From Sorangium cellulosum (GTDB taxonomy: Bacteria > Myxococcota_A > Polyangia > Polyangiales > Polyangiaceae): DNA of 64,000 nt. The translations under genes and the position numbers were made by a program. Within the stretch, counting starts at the first letter, position 1. Every line of letters begins with the position of its first letter. Location of the stretch: NCBI RefSeq assembly GCF_002950945.1, contig NZ_CP012673.1:5703001-5767000 (forward strand), given 5' to 3'. A model generated the notes under the pieces. It was not told the origin of the DNA and ran no database searches. It saw only the letters and a program-made list of their open reading frames with translations. Below are positions 56,625-64,000 of this stretch, in pieces.

Positions 56625-57509
56625 ATGGCTCGGCAAGAGACCTCAGGACACGAAGGCGAGGCGCGGCAGAAGCTCCGGACCAGCCGGCAGGTGTACGACC
56701 AGATCCGCTGGGACCCGCGGCTCGACCCGGCCGCGTTCGTCATCGGCTACGAGACCCGGGAGTCGGGAACCGCGGAGATCGGCCTCCCGAGCTTCGACCC
56801 GGAGGGCGAGATCCCCTGGCATCGAATCCAGTACATCCGCCAGGGCACGACCACCGTCTGGGACCGCCGCCAGCGCGTGGACCTGCTCGAAGGCAAGCGC
56901 AACGCGCCCGCGCCGTCGGCGCAATATGGGCTCGACGCCCGGCCCGTTCACCGCAGCGCCCTCGCGCTGATCCCGCCCCGGGAAACGTGGGCGCCGATCG
57001 AGGCCATTCGCCAGGCGCACGACAGGCACGTGGCGCGGTGGATGCCGCACATCAACCTGCTTTACGGGTTCCTGCCGGAGGCCGCCTTCGCCGAGGCCAC
57101 GGGCGCCATCGCCGCGGCGCTGCGCGACGTCGCGCCCTTCGAGGTGACCCTCGACGACGTGCGGCGCTTCCAGCACCGCGCCGGCGCCACGGTGTGGCTC
57201 CACCCGCGCTCCGAGCCGCCCGGCGCGCTGGAGGCCCTGCAGGCCAGGCTGGAAGCCCTCTTCCCCCAGTGCAGCGAGCAGAGCACGGTCTCCGCCGGCG
57301 GCTTCACCCCGCACCTGTCCATCGCGCAGCTCCGCGGCGAGCACGGCGAGCACGGCGAGCACGGCGAGGCGCTCGTGGCCGAATGGCGGCGCATCCTGCC
57401 GATCACCTTCCAGGCCCGCGCGATCCACCTCCTCAGCCGCCGCGGCGACGAGGCGTTCGCCATCCGCCACGCCATCCCGCTCGGCGAACCGCCCCTCGCC
57501 GCGCGCTAG
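56625..57509 (+). CDS. Fusion of an MJ1316-type RNA end-binding domain and a 2H (2'-5' RNA ligase) phosphoesterase
   Basis: The 294-residue product has two parts. Residues about 14-88 match MJ1316/DUF504 (RQKLRTSRQVYDQIRWDPRL, FVIGYETRESG, GEIPWHRIQYIRQGTTTVWDRR), a domain linked to recognition of cyclic RNA ends. Residues about 100-290 form a 2H phosphoesterase. Its first motif is PHINLLYGF (His142) and the second PHLSIAQL (His230), as in 2'-5' RNA ligases and cyclic phosphodiesterases. A run of GEH triplets follows the second motif. Together they suggest processing or repair of 2',3'-cyclic-phosphate RNA. It immediately follows the Uma2-family gene. Confidence 0.85.
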   Translation: MARQETSGHEGEARQKLRTSRQVYDQIRWDPRLDPAAFVIGYETRESGTAEIGLPSFDPEGEIPWHRIQYIRQGTTTVWDRRQRVDLLEGKRNAPAPSAQYGLDARPVHRSALALIPPRETWAPIEAIRQAHDRHVARWMPHINLLYGFLPEAAFAEATGAIAAALRDVAPFEVTLDDVRRFQHRAGATVWLHPRSEPPGALEALQARLEALFPQCSEQSTVSAGGFTPHLSIAQLRGEHGEHGEHGEALVAEWRRILPITFQARAIHLLSRRGDEAFAIRHAIPLGEPPLAAR

Positions 57510-57654
57510 ACCCCCCGGCTCCCCGCGACCCCCCTGTTCAGGGGAATCGTCCAGGGCCGCGCCAGGATCGATGGTTCGTGTAGCCCCGGGCGACGCGCGC
57601 GGCCCGGAGGCGTCGGACGTTCGATCCTGGTCGCGCGCAGAAGGTAGACCACAC

Positions 57655-59337
57655 ATGCCTCGTCGCTTCGGGTTCTCTGGCTCTCTCCTGCTCGGCGCGT
57701 CCCTCCTCCTCGCCACCTCGGCCGCGAGCGCCACGACGGCGCGGACGATCCTCCACAACGGCAAGATCTTCACCTCGGATCCGGAGAACCTCTGGGCCGA
57801 GGCGGTGGCCGTCCGCGGGAAGCGCGTCCTCGCCGTGGGCAGCGACGCGGAGGTGCTCGGCCTCGCCGCGCCGAAGACCCGGATCATCGATCTCGGCGGC
57901 CGCACCGTCGTCCCCGGCCTCAACGACGCGCACGTCCACGTGCTCGCCCCCGCGGGCTCCCCCCTGAACTCGCCGGCGGACTTCGTCCCCGGGCCGGGGC
58001 CGGCGCTGCCCGAGGTCCTCGACCTCATCACCTCCGGCGCGAGCACCACGCCGGCGGGCACATGGCTCGTCGGGTTCGTCGGGACGGCCATGTTCGACGA
58101 CGCCCAGGCGAACCGGTTCGCGTTCGATACCGTGTCGCCGGACCACCCGGTCGTGCTCTTCGCGTGGACCGGACACGGCACGTGGCTCAACAGCCGGGCC
58201 ATGGAGGTCCTCGGCATCGCGGAGGACGAGCCGGATCCGTTCGGCGGCCATTACGTGCGGGCGCAGGGCAGCGACGTGCTCACGGGCGAGGCGCACGAGT
58301 ACGCCGAGCACCAGATCCGGCGGAAGCTCTACGCGCTCCTGTCCGACGAGGAGCTCGTCGCGCAGTACCGGCGGTTCGCCGGCAAGGCGCTGCGCCTCGG
58401 CTTCACCAGCCTCCAGGACATGGCGGTCGGCCTCCCGCACGACCGCGCCCTCGCCGTCCTCCGCGCGGCGGATCTCCCGCTCCGCGTCCGCTCCATCTGC
58501 GCGCCGCTCTCCCCGGGGGAGGGCTGCGAGGCCGGCGGCGACCCCGGCGCGATGGTCCGCGCCGCGGGCATCAAGTGGTTCACCGACGGCACGCCGGTCG
58601 AGCGGCTCGCCTGCCTGAGCGGCTCGTACGCCGATCGGCCCGGGTGGTCCGGCACCTTCAACCTCCCCGAGGAGCCGCTCGCCGCGATCTTCGACCAGGG
58701 CCTGCGCGGCTCGCCGAGGAGGAACCAGCTCCTCTTCCACGCGGTCGGCGACAGCGCCATCGGCCGCATCCTCGACGCGATGGAGGCGAGCGGCGGTCCG
58801 GACGCGTGGCTCGGCCGGCGGACGCGCATCGAGCACGGCGATCTGCTCCTCCCGTCGGACATCGCGCGCGCCCGGGAGCTCGGCGCCGTGGTCGTGCAGA
58901 ACCCCACGCACCTCGGGCTGCCCCACGTCTTCGCCGAGCGCTTCACCCCGGAGATCCTCGGCGACGTCGAGCCGCTCGCCACGCTGCTCGACGAGGGGAT
59001 CCCGCTCGCGTTCGGCACCGACGGCATCGGCGACGTCATGAGCCCGTTCGTGGATCTCCTCTTCGCCACCGTCCACCCGACGCGGCGCGAAGAGGCGTTG
59101 ACGCTCGAGGACGCCGTGATCGCTTACACGCGCGGCTCCGCCTACGCGGAGCTCGAGGAGCACCGGAAAGGCACCCTCGCACCCGGCTTCTTCGCCGACC
59201 TCGCGGTGCTGTCGCGGGACATCTTCACCGCCGGGTCGCCCGAGGCCCTGGCCGCGACGACGAGCGAGCTCACGATGGTCGGCGGCGAGATCGTGTGGGA
59301 CTCCGGAGCGCTCGCGCCAGGCGGCGAGGCGCGGTAG
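57655..59337 (+). CDS. Exported YtcJ-like amidohydrolase (PF07969)
   Basis: ATG 57655 follows AAGG and encodes a signal peptide (LLLGASLLLATSAASA). The 560-residue product has an amidohydrolase/YtcJ layout: TILHNGKIFTSDPENLWAEAVAVRGKRVLAVG, VVPGLNDAHVHVLA (HxH metal site), RTRIEHGDLLLPSDIARARELG, and FGTDGIGDVMSPFVDLLFATVHPTRREEALTLEDAVIAYT. It should lie in the periplasm, removing an amide or ester side chain with one or two zinc ions. The downstream start has no shared operon; the glutaredoxin-like gene follows after 69 bp. Confidence 0.92.
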   Translation: MPRRFGFSGSLLLGASLLLATSAASATTARTILHNGKIFTSDPENLWAEAVAVRGKRVLAVGSDAEVLGLAAPKTRIIDLGGRTVVPGLNDAHVHVLAPAGSPLNSPADFVPGPGPALPEVLDLITSGASTTPAGTWLVGFVGTAMFDDAQANRFAFDTVSPDHPVVLFAWTGHGTWLNSRAMEVLGIAEDEPDPFGGHYVRAQGSDVLTGEAHEYAEHQIRRKLYALLSDEELVAQYRRFAGKALRLGFTSLQDMAVGLPHDRALAVLRAADLPLRVRSICAPLSPGEGCEAGGDPGAMVRAAGIKWFTDGTPVERLACLSGSYADRPGWSGTFNLPEEPLAAIFDQGLRGSPRRNQLLFHAVGDSAIGRILDAMEASGGPDAWLGRRTRIEHGDLLLPSDIARARELGAVVVQNPTHLGLPHVFAERFTPEILGDVEPLATLLDEGIPLAFGTDGIGDVMSPFVDLLFATVHPTRREEALTLEDAVIAYTRGSAYAELEEHRKGTLAPGFFADLAVLSRDIFTAGSPEALAATTSELTMVGGEIVWDSGALAPGGEAR

Positions 59338-59406
59338 CGCCGCGCGGCCCCGTTCGTTGACCGGATCACCCCGCGCCGGTAGGCTGCCGCGCGAGGTGCA
59401 CCGATC

Positions 59407-59766
59407 ATGGCCGAACGTCCCATCCTTCCTTCCGAGAAGGTGTCAGAAACCGTCAAATCGCAGGTCGCCCAGTTCCACCGCGCCATCGTCGACGAGGTCG
59501 CGGCGGCCGTGAGCCGCGACCGCGTGGTCGTCGTGGGGATGGCCCAGAATCCCATCGTGAAGAAGGCGCGGGCGCTGCTCGACCAGGAGGGCGTGAAGTA
59601 CACGTACCTCGAGTACGGGAGTTACCTCTCGAAGTGGAAGGAGCGGCTCGCCATCAAGCTCTGGGCCGGCTTCCCGACGTTCCCCATGGTGTTCATCGAC
59701 GGCGTCCTCGAGGGAGGCCACGCGGAGCTGGTCAAGCTGCGCGAGCAAGGCAAGCTCAAGGCCTGA
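59407..59766 (+). CDS. Glutaredoxin-fold protein lacking active cysteine
   Basis: The 119-residue product aligns with monothiol glutaredoxins: VVVVGMAQNPIVKKARALLDQEGVKYTYLEY, then WAGFPTFPMVFIDGVLEGGHAEL with the cis-Pro (Pro93) and Gly-Gly site. The active-site C-x-x-C is replaced by AQNPIV and there is no cysteine at all. Glutathione-dependent redox chemistry is therefore not expected; ligand or protein binding is more likely. It sits directly before the 30-bp repeats. Confidence 0.85.
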   Translation: MAERPILPSEKVSETVKSQVAQFHRAIVDEVAAAVSRDRVVVVGMAQNPIVKKARALLDQEGVKYTYLEYGSYLSKWKERLAIKLWAGFPTFPMVFIDGVLEGGHAELVKLREQGKLKA

Positions 59767-59772
59767 TCCTGA

Positions 59773-59892
59773 GCCGCAGGGAGGGCAGGCGCGCGCGTTG
59801 ATGCCGCAGGGAGGGCAGGCGCGCGCGTTGATGCCGCAGGGAGGGCAGGCGCGCGCGTTGATGCCGCAGGGAGGGCAGGCGCGCGCGTTGAT
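59773..59892 (+). repeat. Four perfect 30-bp tandem repeats
   Basis: The 30-bp unit, which starts GCCGCAGGGAGGGCAGGCGC and ends GCGCGTTGAT, is repeated exactly four times with no interruption, starting 7 bp after the stop codon of the glutaredoxin-like gene. It contains no coding frame of note. Perfect identity points to recent amplification; unit size and lack of spacers argue against CRISPR. Confidence 0.9.
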
Positions 59893-60241
59893 GTGGAGCG
59901 TGGAGCGCGCAGCACGCGGCGCGTGACCTCGCGGAGCGCTCAGCCCGCCTCGGCCGCGGCGCCGCGCCGTGGTGGCCCGCGCCGCGCCCATCGCAAATCG
60001 CTGAGGCCGGCCCGCGCTTCCGTGATATGCGGGGAAGCGCGGCGCGCTCCTCGCGGCCGTCGCGGCGCTGAGGCATCGCAGCACGGAGGCACCTCGTGGC
60101 ATCGCTCAGGCCCGACGTCGGGCTCGATGAAGGACGGCGGGACGACGCGCGGAGCGAGGCGGCTCCCCCCTGGCCCGGCTCCGCCCTCGCCGGCGCAGGC
60201 GGGCGGGCGCGGGCGCCGCGGTCATCGAGAGGCGGTGCGCC
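59893..60241. other. 349-bp gap upstream of the oppBCDF operon
   Basis: I see no supported gene. The right part probably contains the operon promoter. No clear -35/-10 boxes can be named. Confidence 0.5.
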
Positions 60242-61162
60242 GTGAGCGCCTACGCCCTCAAGCGGCTGCTCTCGATCATCCCCACGCTCTTCATCGTCGC
60301 CACCCTGGTGTTCATCCTGGTGCGCATCGTCCCGGGCGGCCCCTTCGACCAGGAGCGCGCCGTCCCCGCCGAGGTCCAGCGGCAGCTCGACGCGAAGTAC
60401 CACCTGAACGATCCGGTGCTCAAGCAGTACGGCGACTGGCTCTTTGCGCTCGTCACGAAGGGTGATCTCGGCCCGACGTTCAAGTACCCGAACCGCACGG
60501 TCAACGAGATCATCGCGCTCAGCCTCCCGGTCTCGATGCAGCTCGGGGTCTGCGCGATGCTCTTCGCCCTCGCCATGGGCATCCCGCTCGGCGTCATCGG
60601 CGCGATCCGCCAGAACACCTGGAAGGACACGGCGGCCATGGCGGTCGCCATGGTCGGCCTCAGCGTGCCGCGCTACGTGCTCGCGCCGCTGCTCATGCTC
60701 GTCTTCTCGCTCAAGCTCTACTGGTTCCCCGTGGCCCGCTGGGAGACGTGGCGGCACATGGTGCTGCCGGTCATCTGCGCCGGGCTGCCCGTGGCCGCCT
60801 ACATCGCCCGGCTGACGCGGGGCGGGATGCTCGAGGTGATCCGCTCCGACTTCATCCGCACCGCGCGGGCCAAGGGGCTCTCCGAGCGCAAGGTCATCCT
60901 GAAGCACGCGCTCCGGGGCGGGCTGCTCCCGGTCGTGAGCTTCCTCGGCCCCGGCTTCAGCGGGCTGCTCGTCGGGTCCCTCGTCGTCGAGAAGATCTTC
61001 AACATCCCCGGCATGGGCCGCTACTTCGTCGAGGCGGCCACGAACCGCGACTACAACCTCGTCATGGGGGTCATGCTCGTCTACGGCTTCCTGCTCATGC
61101 TCTTCAACGCGATCGTCGACGTCGCGTACGCGTTCATCGACCCGCGCGTGGAGCTCCGCTGA
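60242..61162 (+). CDS. Peptide ABC transporter permease (OppB/DppB type)
   Basis: The start is GTG 60242. The 306-residue product has six membrane helices with the family motifs LLSIIPTLFIVATLVFILVRIVPGGPFD, VPRYVLAPLLMLVFSL, ARLTRGGMLEVIRSDFIRTARAKGLSERKVILKHAL (EAA loop) and the C-terminal SLVVEKIFNIPGMGRYFVEAA. It forms a transmembrane channel with the next gene. It is the first gene of the operon. No binding-protein gene lies upstream; two distant paralogous binding proteins are at 12.3 and 16.7 kb. Confidence 0.95.
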   Translation: MSAYALKRLLSIIPTLFIVATLVFILVRIVPGGPFDQERAVPAEVQRQLDAKYHLNDPVLKQYGDWLFALVTKGDLGPTFKYPNRTVNEIIALSLPVSMQLGVCAMLFALAMGIPLGVIGAIRQNTWKDTAAMAVAMVGLSVPRYVLAPLLMLVFSLKLYWFPVARWETWRHMVLPVICAGLPVAAYIARLTRGGMLEVIRSDFIRTARAKGLSERKVILKHALRGGLLPVVSFLGPGFSGLLVGSLVVEKIFNIPGMGRYFVEAATNRDYNLVMGVMLVYGFLLMLFNAIVDVAYAFIDPRVELR

Positions 61163-61163
61163 C

Positions 61164-62255
61164 ATGCCGCCCGCCTCGTCACCACCGCCGGAGCCGCCCG
61201 CGCGCCGCGCCGCCGACCCGGCCGAGCCCGGCCCCCTGCCGGCCGACGCCGGCGCCCTGCCCGCCGTCCCCGGCGGCGCGGCCCCGCGCCCCGCCCCGGT
61301 GCGCCTCGAGGCGCTCGAGCAGGGGTCGAGCCTCGGGCGCGACGCCTGGCGAAGGCTGCGCAAGAACCGGGCGGCCGTCGTCTGCGGCGTCGTGCTCGTC
61401 GCGATGATCCTCGGCTGCGTCCTCGTGCCCGAGCTCTCGAGCTACCGGTACGACAAGGCCGATCTCAAGCTCGGCGCCCAGCCCCCGTCGCTCGACCACT
61501 GGATGGGCACCGACTACTTCGGCCGCGACCTCATGGCGCGCGTCTTCTTCGGCGGGCGCATCTCGTTCGCCGTCGGCATCATCGCCACGCTCGTGAGCTT
61601 CGTCATCGGCGTGAGCTGGGGCGGCGTCGCCGGCTACTTCGGCGGCAAGCTCGACGCGATCATGATGCGGATCGTGGACGTGCTCTACACGTTCCCGTTC
61701 CTCATCCTCGTCATCCTGCTCATGGTCTTCTTCGCGAACGACCAGACCGTCCTCTACCGCGCCTGGAAGGTGATGCTCGGCGTCTTCGTCGAGAACCCGG
61801 CCGACCCGAGTTATTTCCCCATCTTCCAGATCGTCGTCGTCTTCGCGGCGCTCGGCGGCATCTCCTGGCTCACGATGGCCCGCATCGTCCGCGGCCAGGT
61901 CATCGCGCTGCGCGGCCAGCCGTTCATCGAGTCGGCGCGCTCGATCGGCGTCGGCCACGCCGCGCTGATCTTCCGGCACCTCGTGCCGAACGCGCTCGGC
62001 CCGATCATCGTGTACACGACGCTCACCATCCCCGAGGTGATGATGACCGAGGCGTTCCTGAGCTTCCTCGGCCTCGGCACGCAGGAGCCCCTCTCGAGCT
62101 GGGGCCTGCTCGCGTCGACGGGCGCCGACGCGATGGACCTCTTCCCCTGGCAGCTCATCTTCCCCGCGCTCATGCTGGCGCTCACGCTGATCTGCTTCAA
62201 TTTCCTCGGCGACGGGCTCCGCGACGCCCTCGATCCACGCATCCGAAAGGACTGA
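61164..62255 (+). CDS. Peptide ABC transporter permease (OppC/DppC type)
   Basis: The 363-residue permease starts 1 bp after oppB. It has a long Pro/Ala-rich cytoplasmic N-terminus (about 70 residues; unusually rich) and then membrane helices with WMGTDYFGRDLMARVFFGGRISFAVGIIATLVSFVIGVSWG. The EAA loop is IVRGQVIALRGQPFIESARSIGVGHAALIFRHLVPNALG, and the C-terminus ends GLGTQEPLSSWGLLAS. It pairs with OppB in the membrane to move peptides or related solutes. Confidence 0.95.
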   Translation: MPPASSPPPEPPARRAADPAEPGPLPADAGALPAVPGGAAPRPAPVRLEALEQGSSLGRDAWRRLRKNRAAVVCGVVLVAMILGCVLVPELSSYRYDKADLKLGAQPPSLDHWMGTDYFGRDLMARVFFGGRISFAVGIIATLVSFVIGVSWGGVAGYFGGKLDAIMMRIVDVLYTFPFLILVILLMVFFANDQTVLYRAWKVMLGVFVENPADPSYFPIFQIVVVFAALGGISWLTMARIVRGQVIALRGQPFIESARSIGVGHAALIFRHLVPNALGPIIVYTTLTIPEVMMTEAFLSFLGLGTQEPLSSWGLLASTGADAMDLFPWQLIFPALMLALTLICFNFLGDGLRDALDPRIRKD

Positions 62256-62280
62256 AGGGCGGCGCGCGCCCAAACGAACC

Positions 62281-63282
62281 ATGCTGATCGAGGTCAAGGA
62301 CCTGAAGACGCACTTCTTCACCGAGGAGGGGGTGGTCCGCGCCGTCGACGGCATCTCCTTCAGCGTCGATCGCGGCGAGGTCCTCGGGATCGTCGGCGAG
62401 TCCGGCTCGGGCAAGAGCGTGACGAGCCTGTCGATCCTCCGGCTCATCCCCGATCCGCCGGGCCGGATCGTCGGCGGCCAGATCCTGCTCGAGTCCGAGC
62501 GGGGCATCCCCGAGGACCTCGCGGAGGCGAGCGAGGCGCGGATGGAGCGCATCCGCGGCGACCGGATCGCCATGATCTTCCAGGACCCGATGACGTCGCT
62601 GAACCCCTACCTCCGGGTGAGCGAGCAGCTCATCGAGGTACTGGAGCTCCACCGCGGCATGGGCCGGGCGGAGGCCCGCCGGCGCAGCGTCGAGATCCTG
62701 CAGGCGGTGGGCATCCCCGCGGCGGCGTCGCGGATCGACGACTACCCGCACCAGCTGTCGGGCGGGATGCGGCAGCGCGTGATGATCGCGATGGCGCTGC
62801 TCTGCGACCCGGATCTGCTCATCGCGGACGAGCCGACCACGGCGCTCGACGTGACGATCCAGGCGCAGATCCTGGACCTCATCCGCGAGCGCAAGGAGGC
62901 GCTCGGCGCGGCCGTCATCCTGATCACGCACGACCTCGGCGTGGTCGCGAAGATGGCCGACCGCGTCGCGGTCATGTACGCCGGCCGCATCGTCGAGGAG
63001 GGCCCCGTCCGCGAGATCTTCCACGCGCCGAAGCACCCGTACACCATCGGGCTGTCGCGCTCGATCCCGCGGCTCGACGACGCGCGCGGCGCGGACCTCG
63101 TCCCCATCCCCGGGATGCCGCCCTCGCTCGCGCGCCTGCCGCCGGGCTGCCCGTTCCACCCGCGCTGCGCGCACGCCGTCGCCGTGTGCCGGGAGGAGCT
63201 GCCCGCGCCCCGCGTCGTCTCGGGCCACGGCGACAGGAAGGCGCTGCACGTCGTGCGGTGCCATGTCGAGGACGTCGCCTGA
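62281..63282 (+). CDS. Peptide ABC transporter ATPase (OppD/DppD type)
   Basis: The 333-residue ATPase has Walker A (GESGSGKSVTSL), the Q-loop (MIFQDPMTSLNPY), the signature (LSGGMRQRV), Walker B (LLIADEPTTALDV), H-loop (LITHDLGVV) and the C-terminal oligopeptide-type cluster GCPFHPRCAHAV. These define OppD. It energises peptide uptake with OppF. The start is 25 bp after oppC. Confidence 0.95.
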   Translation: MLIEVKDLKTHFFTEEGVVRAVDGISFSVDRGEVLGIVGESGSGKSVTSLSILRLIPDPPGRIVGGQILLESERGIPEDLAEASEARMERIRGDRIAMIFQDPMTSLNPYLRVSEQLIEVLELHRGMGRAEARRRSVEILQAVGIPAAASRIDDYPHQLSGGMRQRVMIAMALLCDPDLLIADEPTTALDVTIQAQILDLIRERKEALGAAVILITHDLGVVAKMADRVAVMYAGRIVEEGPVREIFHAPKHPYTIGLSRSIPRLDDARGADLVPIPGMPPSLARLPPGCPFHPRCAHAVAVCREELPAPRVVSGHGDRKALHVVRCHVEDVA

Positions 63283-63293
63283 CGGGCCCCCTC

Positions 63294-64000
<707 letters not shown>

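Noticed and set aside
57338..57370. GAGCACGGC triplet repeats as a separate element
   Set aside because: They are short coding repeats (Gly-Glu-His) inside the RNA phosphoesterase gene.
59773..59892. CRISPR array
   Set aside because: The 30-bp units are contiguous without spacers and no cas genes occur.

Overview
The window comes from a very GC-rich genome (about 70% by eye). Codons end mostly in G or C, and many predicted products are Ala/Pro/Gly-rich lipoproteins with Gly-Gly-x spacers after the lipobox. A CHAT/STAND/WD40 gene, a sigma factor fused to a membrane segment, a kinase remnant and several glycoside hydrolases fit a large-genome myxobacterium, probably Polyangiaceae/Sorangium-like. 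That assignment is inferred from style and gene content; no rRNA marker is present.

Layout: 1-2.1 kb holds the start of an MMPL/RND exporter (minus, running off the left edge) and a divergent HAD phosphatase. 2.2-5.3 kb has a LysR regulator with a small divergent exported ORF, a lipoprotein, an EVE-domain protein and a decayed L,D-transpeptidase. 5.3-12.0 kb carries a sigma-factor/membrane fusion, an OmpA-type lipoprotein and a 1475-residue lipoprotein of unknown role. 12.3-20.3 kb is a duplicated block: two paralogous peptide-transporter solute-binding lipoproteins (the first frameshifted), galE, and two copies of an Rpn/YhgA-type nuclease gene, one of which lost about 740 bp including its start codon. 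20.5-25.6 kb has a GH31 glycosidase and a pair of genes (beta-helix lipoprotein plus diheme cytochrome) that normally travel together with unknown function. 25.6-36.1 kb has a zinc alcohol dehydrogenase with an SRPBCC membrane protein, a PAS-STAS regulator, a kinase remnant, an M19 dipeptidase-like lipoprotein, a MauG/CCP-type diheme protein, a transglutaminase-like protein, a second beta-helix lipoprotein and a GNAT enzyme.

36.3-42.7 kb is a carbohydrate-degradation block: two GH43 lipoproteins and a GH1 beta-glucosidase, with a large simple-sequence palindromic region between the GH43 genes. 42.9-50.3 kb has a quinone oxidoreductase, a methyltransferase, a LuxR regulator and, divergent from it, a CHAT-STAND-WD40 gene broken across its ATPase core. 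50.3-59.8 kb holds a DUF4336 protein, a three-gene flavin monooxygenase/dienelactone hydrolase/aldo-keto reductase operon, a methyltransferase, an Uma2-family protein, an RNA-end-processing fusion (MJ1316-like plus 2H phosphoesterase), an exported amidohydrolase and a cysteine-free glutaredoxin fold. From 60.2 kb to the right edge runs an oppBCDF-type peptide ABC transporter operon, whose last gene is cut by the window.

How genes work together: GH31, GH43 x2, GH1 and galE point to saccharification of plant-type glycans at the cell surface and interconversion of the released sugars. The two solute-binding proteins could feed the oppBCDF permease, but they lie more than 40 kb away, so this is conjecture. 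The block has several broken genes (frameshifted binding protein, rpn deletion, kinase remnant, transpeptidase remnant, CHAT-STAND-WD40 junction) and several low-complexity repeat tracts, which suggests active local rearrangement. None of the short deletions can be distinguished from assembly error without reads.
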